Origin: an uncultured Atopobiaceae bacterium
GTDB taxonomy: Bacteria; Actinomycetota; Coriobacteriia; Coriobacteriales; Atopobiaceae
Direction: 5' to 3'
DNA: 64,000 nt
NCBI GenBank assembly: GCA_947625235.1
Contig: CANQNP010000002.1
Location: forward strand, 29,334 to 93,333
A program made the position numbers and the translations under genes. This document shows positions 26,901 to 38,000 of this stretch, in pieces. Within the stretch, counting starts at the first letter, position 1; the number at the start of each line of letters is the position of its first letter. Under the pieces are notes generated by a model. That model was not told where the DNA came from. It saw only the letters and a list, made by a program, of their open reading frames with translations, and searched no databases.

Positions 26901-28834
26901 TCGATGATGATGTCCGTGTTGTCCTCGCCAAGTGAGATGCGCTCATCGTTGGCAATCCAGATCTCGAAGTGCGTGTCCACGTAGCCGCGATAGTCGTTGA
27001 TGCCCTTCACGCTCACCGTGGCGATGCCGGGCTTGAGGTTCTTTGAGTAGGCGACCTCGTAGTCCGTGTCTTGCGTGAGTCGCTGGCCGTTGACAGTGAC
27101 GGTGACCGGGGGACGGATGTACTCATGCTCGTAATGCACCCTAGGCTCAACGTCGACATGCACGTCGGCCTCGGTGATGAAATGGTCTTCTGCAACGACG
27201 TGTTCGCCCACCATCGCGGCTCTGAGTGCCTTCTCCGCGTCGATTGCGCCCGCACTCCCCGTCACGCCCGCACGGACCGCATGGTTTCCGGTGGAAGGAA
27301 TCTCGTTCACGTTTGTGGTGATGTACTGTATGCACTCCTCGGGCGTGAGGCCGTCTACCTCGGCAAACATGGTTGCCGCGATGCCCGCGACGAGCGGCGA
27401 CGCCATCGACGTGCCGTTCAGCATCGCGTAGCCACCGTCGTTGTACGTGGAGTAGATTTCCTCGCCCGGCGCGGAGATGTCCTTGGCCTCGTTGTAGTCT
27501 GACCAGTACATATCGTCGCCGCTCTTCGAGAGCGCGGTGACAGAGAGGCACGCCTCGTAATCAGAGGGATAGGACGCGATGGTGTAGGGCCTGCCGAGGC
27601 TGTCGCCGTTGCCGCCGGCACACACCGTGAGCACCTTGTAGTCATCCCTGAAGTGGTTGATCTTCTCCTCGAGCGCCTTGTCGTCGGCGCCCTGGGTGCC
27701 GTAACCGCCGACGCTCATGTTGATGACCTTGAGGTCGGTGAGCTTTTCGTCCTTGATGCATTGATCGAGGTAGTCGTAGGCGGCCACCATCTTCGAGGTG
27801 GACGTGGAGCCACTGCCGTTGCTGTCGAAGACCTTGATGGGAAGCACCTTGGCGTTGTAGCTCGTGCCTGCGCCGCCCACGGCGTTGTCCGCGACGCCCG
27901 CGATGATGCCCGCGACGTGCGTGCCATGGCCGTGGACGTCGGTGATCTTCCCCGGCGTGGGGTTTGTGGGGTTGTAGTACACGTCCGTCATGAGGTCGGT
28001 GACGATGTTGCCCTTGAGGTCCGGGTGGTCCGCATAGCAGCCCGTGTCGATCGTTGCGACCGTCACCCTGTGGTTCGCGCGGCCGATGTCCCATGCCGCG
28101 CTCACGTTCGCGCCGGCGTAGCTCGTGGTCGTTTTGTAGGGATACAGGTGGTAAAGCTTGTCGTTCGCGTTCGCCGGGTCGTTCGTGACGTATTGCACGC
28201 TCGCGTTGGCGTCGCTCGTCGCGGCGTTAGCGTCCACGTCCACGCCCGCTGCCGCGGCTTCCTCGGCCGTGAGCGGGGTCTCCACGTCCTCGAGCAGGTG
28301 GTAGACGAAGTTCGGCTGGGCCTCGAGGCCCGATTCTTCGAGCTCGGCCATCGCGGCGTCCGTGGCATCGACGTCGGAAAGCGAGATCTTCGCCGTCGTC
28401 TCGTCGCCGGCGTCCGCGACGATCTGCACGTCCTTCACGGTGGCGCCCGCGAGTGTGCTCCCCTCTTCGGGAAGGGCCTCGCCGGGGTCGGCCGTGACGA
28501 TCACGTCGCCCACGATCTTCTCGTCCACGACGAGGTTGCCCTCGCCGTCGTAGTACGAGCCGTCGGCGTTCACGCCCGCCACGTTCGTGGCCGCAGAGCT
28601 CGCGCTTTCCGCGGAATCCGCCACCGTAGCAGACGCGTTCGGGGCGCTCGGCACCGCTGCGGGAGCGTCCGTGAGCGCGGAGTTCGGGTTCGTGGAAGTC
28701 GGCGCGAGGAGTGCGCCGTCAGGGTGCGCCACCAGCACCACGCCCAGCGTGAGCGCGGTAATCGCCGCGCAGGCAGCCGATACGAGCGCGGCTCGCCGCT
28801 GGGGGTGCCGAGGCTTCAGGTGCCGCGAGAACAT
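23993..28834 (-). CDS. Secreted subtilisin-like (S8) protease with Ig-like repeats and DUF5648-like C-terminus
   Basis: 1613 residues from the ATG at 28834, which follows AAAGGAG. A signal segment (ALVSAACAAITALTLGVVL) is followed by an Ala/Ser linker, a propeptide-like domain ending PNFVYHLLEDV, then the S8 domain with Asp263 (ATIDTGC), His303 (GHGTHVAG) and Ser476 (NGTSMASPL); the AGGNGD oxyanion motif is present. After it come several Ig-like/MBG and Big_2 repeats, a Gly/Ser/Pro linker (about 1241-1295), a module (EEVVAPSTIEDINKASGTVA) shared with the larger neighbour, and DUF5648-like repeats (HRYYNKWSGAHLFT, YRLYNPYNFDHYYT, YQLFNHYV). Probably an active extracellular protease; substrate unknown. 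Confidence 0.92.
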   Translation of the reverse strand: MFSRHLKPRHPQRRAALVSAACAAITALTLGVVLVAHPDGALLAPTSTNPNSALTDAPAAVPSAPNASATVADSAESASSAATNVAGVNADGSYYDGEGNLVVDEKIVGDVIVTADPGEALPEEGSTLAGATVKDVQIVADAGDETTAKISLSDVDATDAAMAELEESGLEAQPNFVYHLLEDVETPLTAEEAAAAGVDVDANAATSDANASVQYVTNDPANANDKLYHLYPYKTTTSYAGANVSAAWDIGRANHRVTVATIDTGCYADHPDLKGNIVTDLMTDVYYNPTNPTPGKITDVHGHGTHVAGIIAGVADNAVGGAGTSYNAKVLPIKVFDSNGSGSTSTSKMVAAYDYLDQCIKDEKLTDLKVINMSVGGYGTQGADDKALEEKINHFRDDYKVLTVCAGGNGDSLGRPYTIASYPSDYEACLSVTALSKSGDDMYWSDYNEAKDISAPGEEIYSTYNDGGYAMLNGTSMASPLVAGIAATMFAEVDGLTPEECIQYITTNVNEIPSTGNHAVRAGVTGSAGAIDAEKALRAAMVGEHVVAEDHFITEADVHVDVEPRVHYEHEYIRPPVTVTVNGQRLTQDTDYEVAYSKNLKPGIATVSVKGINDYRGYVDTHFEIWIANDERISLGEDNTDIIIENMPKEYTFNNVYFEPQPTVKQQNELLILDEDYTLSYENNKDATHGSPATVTITGIGVYTGTRTLTFDIAQAKGSMNLDSQVHHEKIELVGGGDPYDEHIFCSPTMKFTVKSEDPGVAEAKVVSEYQNLIKVVYNTIHIEPKGEGETTVTLGIDPEGNYKPGQTIKITVKVRDPNRDLSNATIAAVPDQEYKPGGVKPKPEVTLGETKLQEGKDFTYSWSFFDRAGTAYVYAKGMGGYTGETHRSYVILPAKATLNLGATQLDLNAGDSRTIDVTYKGTNSLPIVDVSNTSPNVAEVSLAEAYPTSRLTVNAKSEGTAIITLNVSPWGNYSGAEAKLAVVVGGQTVHVSQVDIEPSTVTMKAGDTRQLTAKITPANAIEQDVTWKISGDGIATIDSTGKLTASKPGNTSVTAEVGGKSATCQVKIEENTDQAKKGDISGALVFDVQPSYPYTGHAINPTPEIWLNGHELQKSADYTLSYAENTNAGTGYIYARGANGYTGERVISFEITPAKTTLTATKGWTGNLKVGASGTITVSGASTQLAAKSSATGVATVKAQGTSSVTVTPIAAGDATITITCPADQNHESGSTTVEVHVEAATTPGGTTPGGSGGGSSSGGSSGSSSGSSGSGSGGTGSSTTPTPGGTSTPEPPKGEESDAGQMREEVVAPSTIEDINKASGTVAEVSAAPSTSSGSDEDSGDVTWTVAIADEEAPVEKVSDGPVKGIVTALQSSKAETVQLVGNAQISITLTGASSRDIEAFCERCVNEALAKAVRTQAATGHTASELANASFQLAITCADGSTATHTVRFTAPTTDPHANEVAVHRYYNKWSGAHLFTADEEECKDLEKAGWIFEHIGWYAPKSGEPVYRLYNPYNFDHYYTKGYGEAKDLVDNHGWRWDFKGEPAFYSVDATRAKSAAYPIYQLFNHYVTEGTHHWTTDYSDEYLPRITDGWEGEGEKFYASSLPEKTDK

Positions 28835-28965
28835 GGGACTCCTTTCGTCGCCCACTCAGTGGAGGAGCATGGGAAGAGCGTACGTCCCGCGCCCGAGAAT
28901 GGGCGTGCGATCGAGCGCGGGGGAGCGCGGGTGTCGCCTAAGGCAGCACGAACGCGCGGGGAGCA

Positions 28966-28998
28966 GCGCTGGGAGCGGAAGCACTCCGCTCCCAGCGC
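28966..28998 (-). terminator. Terminator-like hairpin after the giant surface protein
   Basis: GCGCTGGGAGCGGA and its exact complement form a 14-bp stem with a 5-base loop, 18 bases beyond the stop. No T-run follows. Confidence 0.6.
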
Positions 28999-29015
28999 CG
29001 CTCAAGATCGAGTCT

Positions 29016-32000
29016 TTACTTCTTCGCCGACGGCAGGGAAGACGCGTAGAACTTCACGTTCTCGCCGATCCAGCCCAAATCCGTGTTGTCTTTGTACTCC
29101 TTGTACTCGGTCGTCCACATGTGCGTGCCGACCTTCTCGTAGGGGTTGTAGAGCTGGTAGATGGGGTAGGCCTTAGTCGCCGCGTTCGTCGGGGTGACGG
29201 TGTAGAAGAGCGGCTTACCGTCCTCGTCCCACTGCCAGCCTGCTTTCAGGAGCTTCTGCGCCTCGTCGTCGTAGTCCATCGTGTAGTAATGGTCCCCACT
29301 CCAATGGTTGTAGAGCCGATAGACCGGCTTGCCGGCACTCGGATCAGTGGGCGAGTACCAGGCGATGTCCTCCTGTAACCAGCCATGGATCGGAAGATCG
29401 TCGTACTCCTGCTTGTTCGTGGTGAAGAGGTGCTCGCCACTCCAATGGTTGTAGAGGCGGTAGACCGGGATCTCCTGCACGGGCGTCGTCGAACCGGGCG
29501 CGGTGAAGCGCACGGTGTGCGTGGCGGTGGAGCCGTCGGCGCAGGTGATGGTGAGCTGGAAGCTCGTGTTCGCGAGGTCGCCCGCGTCCTTGGTGGTCGT
29601 GGCCTGCGTGCGCACGCCGTGCGCAAGCGCCCAGTCGACGCACTTCTGGCAGAACTCCTCGATTTGCCTCGCGGAGGCGCTCGACAGCGTGATCGAGATC
29701 TGCGCGTTGCCCACGAGCTGGGCGGTTTCCGCCTTCGTGTTCTTGACGAGTGCGGTCACGATGCCCTTCACGGGGCCGTCGGAGACCTCCTTCACCGGCG
29801 CCTCCTCATCGGCGATGGCCACCGTCCAGGTGACGTCGCTCGACGCCGTCTCGGAGCTGCCGCTCGCCACGGGCTCGGCCGTCACCTCAGCCACCGTGCC
29901 GGAGGCCTTGTTGACGTCCTCGACCGTGCTCGGCGCAACGACCTCCTCCTGCACCTGCTTGGCCTCGGTCTCCTCGGTCTCGGTGCCAGTGCCGCCACCG
30001 GCACCGCCGCCAGAGCCACCGGTGCCACCACCAGTGCCACCACCGGTGCTGCCACCGCTCGGCCCGCTCGGCAGGGCGCCGCCACCGCCCGCAGGAGGCG
30101 TGGGCGAGGACTTCTTGCTCACCGTGATCGGGATCTCAATCGAGCCAGGTTCGTAGTTGTTGTTCCCCGCCACGTTGACCGTGAGCGAGGCGCTCCCCGG
30201 CGCCTTCGCGGTGATCTTGAGCGAGGCCGTGCTCGGATACGCCCCGCCCTCAGCGACGGGATCGTTTCCGCTCAGCTCGCAGTCCACGAGGCTCTGGGTA
30301 GTGTTCGTCACCGTAATCGCGCCGGTCACGTTCGAGAGCTTGATCGTTTTCGACTCGCCCTCGGTGAGGGACGTGATCGTTTCCGCGGAAAGCGGGTTAT
30401 CGCCCTTGTTGATCGTGAAGGAGACGTCGATGGGCTCCTTTCCGCCGCCCTCCCACGAGGTGTAGAAACCATCCGTGTCGAGCGTGGCGGTCACCGTGTA
30501 GGTGCCCACGTTCACGGCGGTGGCGTTCAGGCCGTTCAGGGTTACGGCGTCGGTGGAGGAGAGCTTGTAGCCCTCGCCCGCCACGAGGCCCTCGATGGAT
30601 GTCTCTTTGTACTTGAGGCCGTCCTTCGCCGTGGGCGGCGTGGCGACGCCATCCTTCACTTCGACGCGGATGGTCTCGGTCTTTTGGGCGTGGTTGCTAT
30701 CGCCGGGGTCGGTAATCTGGACCTTCGCGGAACCGACGGATTGAGGCGTGATCGTAACGCCCGTCGGCGTACCGCCGGGGCCATTCGCGAAAGCAGCGCT
30801 CACCACGTCGTTGTGGTCGGTTTGTGGTGCGAGGAGATCCACCGAACCGCTATACGTGAAGGGGATGGTCACTGCCTTGTTTTGCGTTTCCCAGCGCTTG
30901 AAGGTGTGCTCGGTTTCCTTCACATCGAGCGTGCTCGACGCCTTCTCGATGGTGATGTCGTAGGTGCGAGGACCAGCGGGCGCGCTATCCCATCCATAGC
31001 CTTGCTCGGGCGTCGCGATGATGTGGTAGGTGCCCGCATTCGTGGCCACGGCGCCTTGGGCGGTTATCTTCGCACCCTCGATGCTCTCGTCGCCGAAGGA
31101 GAGCGTGTAGTGGTCTCCCTTCGGAACAAGCGTCTTCGGGCTTCCGTCGTAGATGTACGACGTCGCCGTGCTCATCGGCGCGGCGATCTGCTGCTCCGCC
31201 ACGTTGATGTTGAGGGTCTTCGTTCCGGCTTCGTAGTTGTCGTTACCCGCCGCATCCACCTCGACGATGGCTTCGCCGGCCTTCTTCGGGGTGACCGTAA
31301 TCTGGTTCCCGTCCCCGCTGATCATGACTTCGGCCACGCCATCGTTCTTGGTGGTCTTGATCGTCGGAGTGATGCTCTCATCGTGGGTGACGTTTACGGT
31401 CTGCGCCTGCTTGCCCTCTTCCTCCCAGAAGTTGAACTGCAGGTGCTCGGCGCTCAGCGCAAGGCTGCTCGGCGCCTTCCCGATCTTGAAGTTGAGCGTG
31501 CGCGAGCCGGTGTAGTTTCCCGTGAAGTTGAGCTTCGCCGTGGCCTTCGCCTCGCCATTCGTCACATTGGTGTTGTTGCCGTATTTGATCGTGTAGTCCG
31601 TGCCATTCGCAAGCGTCATGCCGCTCTTGAATTGCACGGACGTGTCCGGCGTCACGGGATCGCCGTGGTTGTACGTCGCGTTCTCGATCGGCGCGACCGT
31701 GAGGCGCGCGGCATCCACCGGCTTGACCGTCACCGTCACGTCGCGTGGAGCCGCCGAGGACGGCGTATAGGCGCCGCCATCAAACACGTCGGCGCTATAG
31801 GTGGGCTCGATCGTGAAGTGGTAGGTGGCCGCCGCGGTGACCATGGCATTGCCCGTCGTGGCGTCGATGTAGGCGCTCTCGGTTTGGTCGCCCGTGCCGA
31901 GCTTGATGGTGTACCCATCTCCCGCGAGGAGGCCAGGCTGCGCGACGCCCGCGAAGTCGATCGTGGTGTCGCTCGGATACGACGCGCTTACCGTCTGCTT

Positions 32001-35000
32001 CTCGGAATCCTTGGTGATTTGCACCTCCACCGTGGCCTTTGCGGCGGTGTAGTTGGTGCCGGCATCTGCACTGACGGCGACCGTAGCCTTGTCGGCAGTC
32101 TCCCCCGTGCCCTTGGTGATGGTGAGGGTGTAGACGCCATTCGTCGCGCTCGGCGAAATGCTCGCGTTCACCGCACCGCTCGAATCGGCACTCGCCGTGA
32201 GCTCACCATCGCCGCCGTAGACCACCTCCACGGTCGTCTCGTTGGAGCTGCTTGGCAGTGCCACGATCGAGGCCTGCGGCGCGAGCGTGGGCTCGATCGG
32301 CGTGATCTCCCACGTCACGTCGCGCGTCGCAGATTCGTTGTCGCTCCAGGTGTAGCCAGCGTTGAGCTGGAGCTTCGCCGTATAGGTCTTCGCATCTTTG
32401 CCGCTCGCGTCGCCCGTGACGGTGTAGACGCCCTCGACCTCGGGAATGCCCACCTGCTCTTGGCCGTTGTAGGGGATCTCCACGTTCGTGGGAGGCTGGA
32501 CGGTCTTATCCGCCGCGCCCTCGCCGACGATCTCGAAGGTCCGCGAGATCGTACCGGCGTAGTCGCCCACGCCCGTCACGGAGACCGTGGCTCGGCCGGA
32601 CTCGGTGTTGTTCGCGTAGGAGAGCGAGTAATCCTGCCCCGCCGTGAGCACGCGCCCGTCATAGGTGACGGTCGGCAGCGGCTTCGCCACGCCGTTCTTC
32701 AGCTGCTGGTTCGCAATGGCGGTGATGCCACCGCGGCTCACGAGGTCGTAGCGGATGTCGAAGCTCAGGCGCGCGGTGCCGCGGTAGCTGCCCTTGCCGA
32801 CCACCGTCACCTGCGCGGTCCCCACCTGCGTGTTCTTCGAGTACGTGACGGTGTAGTCCGTCTCGGGACCCGCGGTCTCGCCATCCTCGTTCACCACCGT
32901 CACGGCGGGGGTGAGCGCTGATCCGGTGTACATGAGCTCGGCGGGAACCGTGATGGTGCACTGGCTCAGGTAGTGCTCCACGCCCTCGTACTGCGTTTGG
33001 AGCCACTTCAGGGAAGCCTGTCCGTCAACCGCGCCCGCGCTTCCGGTGTTGCGCGCGCGGTCGCCCTGGAACGGGATCTTGTGCGCACCCTTCTTGATGG
33101 CGGTCTCGATGTCGGTCGCCGAGGCGCTGGGATAGGCCTCGTAGAGGAAGGCCGCGATGCCCGCCACGAGCGGCGACGCCATGGAGGTGCCGGTGTCCTC
33201 CGCGTAGGCGTCGCGATAGCCGCCCTTGTACGTGGAGAGGATGCCCTCGCCCGGCGCGCTGATGTCCTTCTTCATGTTGTAGTCGGACCACGTGGAATCG
33301 CCGCCCGTGCTATTCAGGCTCGTGACGGAGAGCACGTTGTCGTAGTCGGAGGGGTAGCTCGGGGCGGTGATGGGGTTGCCGTAGTCGTCGCCGTTGCCAC
33401 CGGCTGCCACCGTGAGCACGTCGTGCTGGGTGTAGAGGTGCGTGATTTTCTCTTGGAGGATGTCGTCGTCCTCGCTCTTCCCATAGCCGCCAAGGCTCAT
33501 GTTGATGACCTTGAGGTCGGGCACGTCGCCGTCCTCGATGAGCTTGTCGAGGTAGTCGAAGGCGGCGATGAGGTCGGTGCTCTCGGCCATGCGCCCGAGG
33601 TCGTCGAAGACCTTGATGGGCAGGATCTTCACCTTCCCGTCGTCAGTCGCCTTGCTCGCGCCGGCCACGCCGAGCCCGTTATCCACCTGCGCGCCGACGA
33701 TGCCGCACACGTGCGTGCCGTGGCCCTGGCCATCCATCATGTAGAGCGCGCCCGCGGGGTAGTCCCTGTGGAAGATGTCGCGCGTGTGCTCCTGGTCGAT
33801 GACGTTCACGAGGTCCTCGTGGTTCATCACGCAGCCCGTGTCGATGACGGCAACCGTCACGCTCCCGAGCTCCTCGCCCTTCGCGAGATCCCACATGCTG
33901 AAGACGCTCGCGCCGGACTTGTTGTTCGTGGGGCCGCTCGTGGTGCTCGCCACGTTCGACACGTAATCGTAGAGGTGGTACTGCTCGACGGACTTGGGGT
34001 CGTTCGTCCTCGGCTCGGGGGTATCGGCGTCCATGGCGGTGAAGCCGCTCGGAAACTCCACGCCGAAGGCCTCGGCGAGACCCGTGAGGACGGGGTTGTC
34101 GGCGGCGCTCATGGGCTGCGCGCCCTCGGATGCAGCCGCGGCGGCATTGGGGTCGGTGATCTTGAACGTGGCGGTCTTCGTGCCCGTGTAGTTGCGCTCG
34201 GTTGCAGAGATCGTCACGGTCACGGTGCCCGTAGTCGTGTGCTGCGGGCTGTAGCTCACCGTGTACTCAGCCGGGGACACCACGACTCCGTTGACGCTAA
34301 GCTCGAGGTCCTCCTGATAGACGGGATCCCCGGTAGCGGGTTTGTCCTCCACGCCGGACACCTCAGCCGCGTTCAGGTTCACCTTGCCGATCGTCCATTT
34401 GATGAGCTTCGGCTCGCGATCGCCGAGCTCGTCCCATGCCGCCGTCTCGTCGGTCAGCGTGGCCTTCACCCAGTAATCCCCGGCGTTCAGGCCAACGGAG
34501 TTGCTCGCGTTATCGCCCGTAGTGGGCACGGAGGGGCCAGAGAGCGTGTAGCCGTCGCCCTTCCTCACGCCCACCTGGAGCTGGCCGTTGAAGGTGAGGC
34601 CCGTCACCGCCTCGGGAGGCGTCACGATGTTCTTCGCGCCCGCGTCCTTCACCACGTTGAAGTAGAAACTCAAGGGCATGACGCCGCTCGCTTGCTCGTC
34701 GTTCGGCTTCACGGTGATGAGCGTCGAGCCGACGTTTTGCGGGGTGATCGTGATATCGATCGTATTCGTGGTGCCTTCGGGCTTCACCGTGGCCACGGTG
34801 GCGACGCCATTGCTCGAGTTCTCCACCACCACGTCCGTCATACCCACGTAGGTGGCGCGATACGTGATGGGCGTGGCGCCTTCGGAGAGGTTGACGGTCG
34901 TGTCCTTGGCGTTTGCGGAAATGGAGCCCTTCGACCCGACGATCTTCCACTGGATCGACCGCGCCTCGTTGCCCTGGTTGTTCGCCCAGATGAATCCCGC

Positions 35001-38000
35001 CTTCGGTTGCACCCACGCGGTATAGGTATTTGGCTCCGTCGCCACGTGGACGTCGCTTCCGACGAAGTCGATTCCTTCGTCGTCATAGGCAATGCCCACC
35101 TGCGGGCTTCCGGTGTAGGAAAGCGTGAGCCCCACCGGCGCGTCGATGAGGCGCCGGCCGAGATGGAACTCGTCGACCGTCACGTAGACGAGCGCCTCCT
35201 GCACCTTGTAGTTCGACCCCGCTGGAGCCTGGACATGGATCACCGTGGCGCCGCGCTGTTGCGGGGTGATGACGATGTCGTAGTTGGGCTCCGAGCTGTT
35301 CATCTCCTGCTTGCTATCGGTGGCGAGCACCACCGACGCGCTCTTCTTGCCAGAGGAGCTCGCCTTCGCCGGCTTCACGGAGACCGTGGCGATGGAGGTG
35401 TCCTCGGAGGTTACGACGGGGAGATCGTTACCCTCGAAATACAGGCCGACGCTCGATTCCATCTTGCGCCCGTCTTTGATTTGGGCGTCGGCGTACACCT
35501 TCGTGTTCACCGTGCTCTCGGCCTGGGTGATTTGGAATTCCTTCCGCACGGAACCCGTGAGGTAGGGGTTGTACTTGGCATCGTTGAACAGGTTGTCCTT
35601 GCCGCCCCAGTGCCCCTTCGGCGAGATGATGACCGTGGCGGTGCCCGGCGTCTCGTTGTTTTCGTAGGTGAGCAGGAGCTCGTTCGAATCCACCACGTAG
35701 CCGTTGTAGGACACCTTGGGGTTCTGCCTGATCGGCATGCCCACGTACGCGGCGTCCGTCACGTTCTCGATCTTCGCCTCCGCGAGGTTGATCTTCTCGA
35801 TGCTCCAGTCCACGCGGTGCGTCGAGACGTCGCCGGAGGCATCCCATGCATAGCCCTCGTTCGGCGTCACCCACGCCACGAAGTTGCCGGTGTCGATGGA
35901 CTCCGTGACTCCCTCGGCGGTGTAGCCTTCATCCTTGGGGACGCCCACTTGGGTGGCGCCGTTGTAGACGAACTTCTTTCCCTGCGGGATCGCAACGGTC
36001 TTCAGCGTGGACGAGTTGCTCGTGATCTTGAACTCCACCGTCTTCGAGCCGATGAGGTTCCCGGTCTTGGTATTTGGCGTGATGGTGAGGGTGGCGGTGC
36101 CTGGGCGATCGTTGTGGGAGTAGGAGACCTTGTAGTCCTCTTTCGGGATGACCTTTCCCTCTTTGTTCGTGAGCTTGATGTCCTGCTCAACCTCAGAGCC
36201 CGTGTACGCCTTGGTCTTGAGGTTGGTGACGACGAGATCCTCGAGCTTCGCGGGGATGATCTTATAGGTGTAGTCGTACTCGCCGGTGTAGTTCCCCTTG
36301 CCCACGACGTGCATTTGGTAAGTCTTGCCGTCCTTGCCATCCTTGCCGTTCGAATCGAGCGTGCCGTCCTCTTTCACAGAGGCTCTGGCCTCTTTCGAAT
36401 CGGGCGTGGTGTAGGAAACCTCGTAGTCCGACGTCTCCAGGTACACGTCTTTGCTCGACTTGTCCTTTTCGTCGGCCTTCCACCACGCCATGAAGGGCGC
36501 CGTTTGCGCCTCTCCGTTGTAGGTGAGCTCGTAAGGACGATAGGGTGCGATCAGTCCGGGGTTCTTCCAGATGTCGATCGGCTTGATGGTGAACGTGGCC
36601 GAGGTGCTGCCGGAGTAGTGGGGGGCCTTGGCCTCGATGATCACGGTCGCGGAGCTATTGCCGGCGTTCTTGTTGTTTTCGTATTTGAGCTCGTAGTCCT
36701 CGCCCTTCTTGAGCGTGATCTTCGAGGTGTTGGTGCCAAAGCTCACTTCCGGCTCGGGCGTGAGCTCCTTGTTCATGAAGGTCTGCTCGGGGATCGCCGA
36801 AACCGTGCAGGTGTTGATCGGCTTGGCAACGATTTCCCCCGTGAGGGTGATGGAATCGGTGCTGCCATCAGGCCACGCGTAGCCACTCTTTGGCGTGAAG
36901 GTGGCGGTGTAGTTGTTCCCCGGCTCCTTGGCGAGGACGGTCCCGGTGTAGGCGATGCCATCGGATTTGTAGTTCGTAAAGAGTTCTTGATCCTTGCCGT
37001 TGTAAGGCAGTGGCTCTGGCCGCCCATCCATCTTCCTCACGGCGGGCTTTGCATAGAGCTTTGTGCGCTCATTCTTCACTTGTAGCTCAACGGTCTTCGG
37101 GCTCTCACTCGTGATGGGCTCGAAGTTATCCGTGCCCTCGACCGAGAACTTGAGCTGGGTGCTCGACCCGGCTTGGCGGCCGTTGACCTTCACGTCCCAG
37201 ACGGTCACGTTTGCGCCGGAAGCTACGTCGGTCTTCTTCGTGACGGCTCCCACAGTGGCCACCTGCTTGTCCGCCGACTCGACCTTGAGGTCGCCGTCGC
37301 CGTAGACGTCCACGCGCATCGACGTGCCACCATCATCCGAGGTGATGGCCACGAGCGGCGTCGACTCGGGCGTCACCTTGCTCGCGGCCTTCTTGATCTC
37401 GAATGGGCACTCCGCCTCGCCCTTGTCGTGGTCGGGCGTCGCGGGGAAGATCGCCTTCACCCAGTACTTTCCCGCGTTCTTCGGGACCTTCACATCGAAT
37501 TCGCCTGCGTCACCATACTCACCGGGCTTGCCGTCCTTGTCCTCCGCGAAGGCGAAGGTCACCTGGTCGGTGCCGTTGGTCGTCGAGGAGAGATCCGGCT
37601 CGCTCGGCGCCTCGCCAAAGGTCCAGTCCTCGAGCTTGATTGACGCGTTCGCCCCGGCCTTGCCCACGATCACGGTGTAGGTGAGGGTGTTGCCCACGTA
37701 GATGCCCGCCGGAGTCGCCGTGATGAGCGCCGCGCCCGCGTGATGTGTGGTCGCCTGGCCTGTGCTCTCGTTGATCTCGAGCACCTCGGGATCGCTCGAC
37801 GTGTACGTCACGTCGGCGTTCTCCGGCGTCGTCTTCACCGAGAGGTCGTAGGGCTGGTTGCTGAGCATGATGGTCTGCTCTTCTTCGCCCTTGAGCTCGA
37901 GCTGGGCCTTCGGGCCGATCTCCACGTAGGTGTAGTCGCGCCAGTTGACACTGCTCTGCTCGTCGATGTCCTCGAGCTTGTGCTTGTCGCCCACGGCGTT

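Noticed and set aside
32973..37085. A 1370-codon open frame on the plus strand, and similar long frames opposite other genes
   Set aside because: It lies antisense to the giant surface-protein gene; the translation is His/Arg/Val-rich without domains. High GC leaves opposite frames open.
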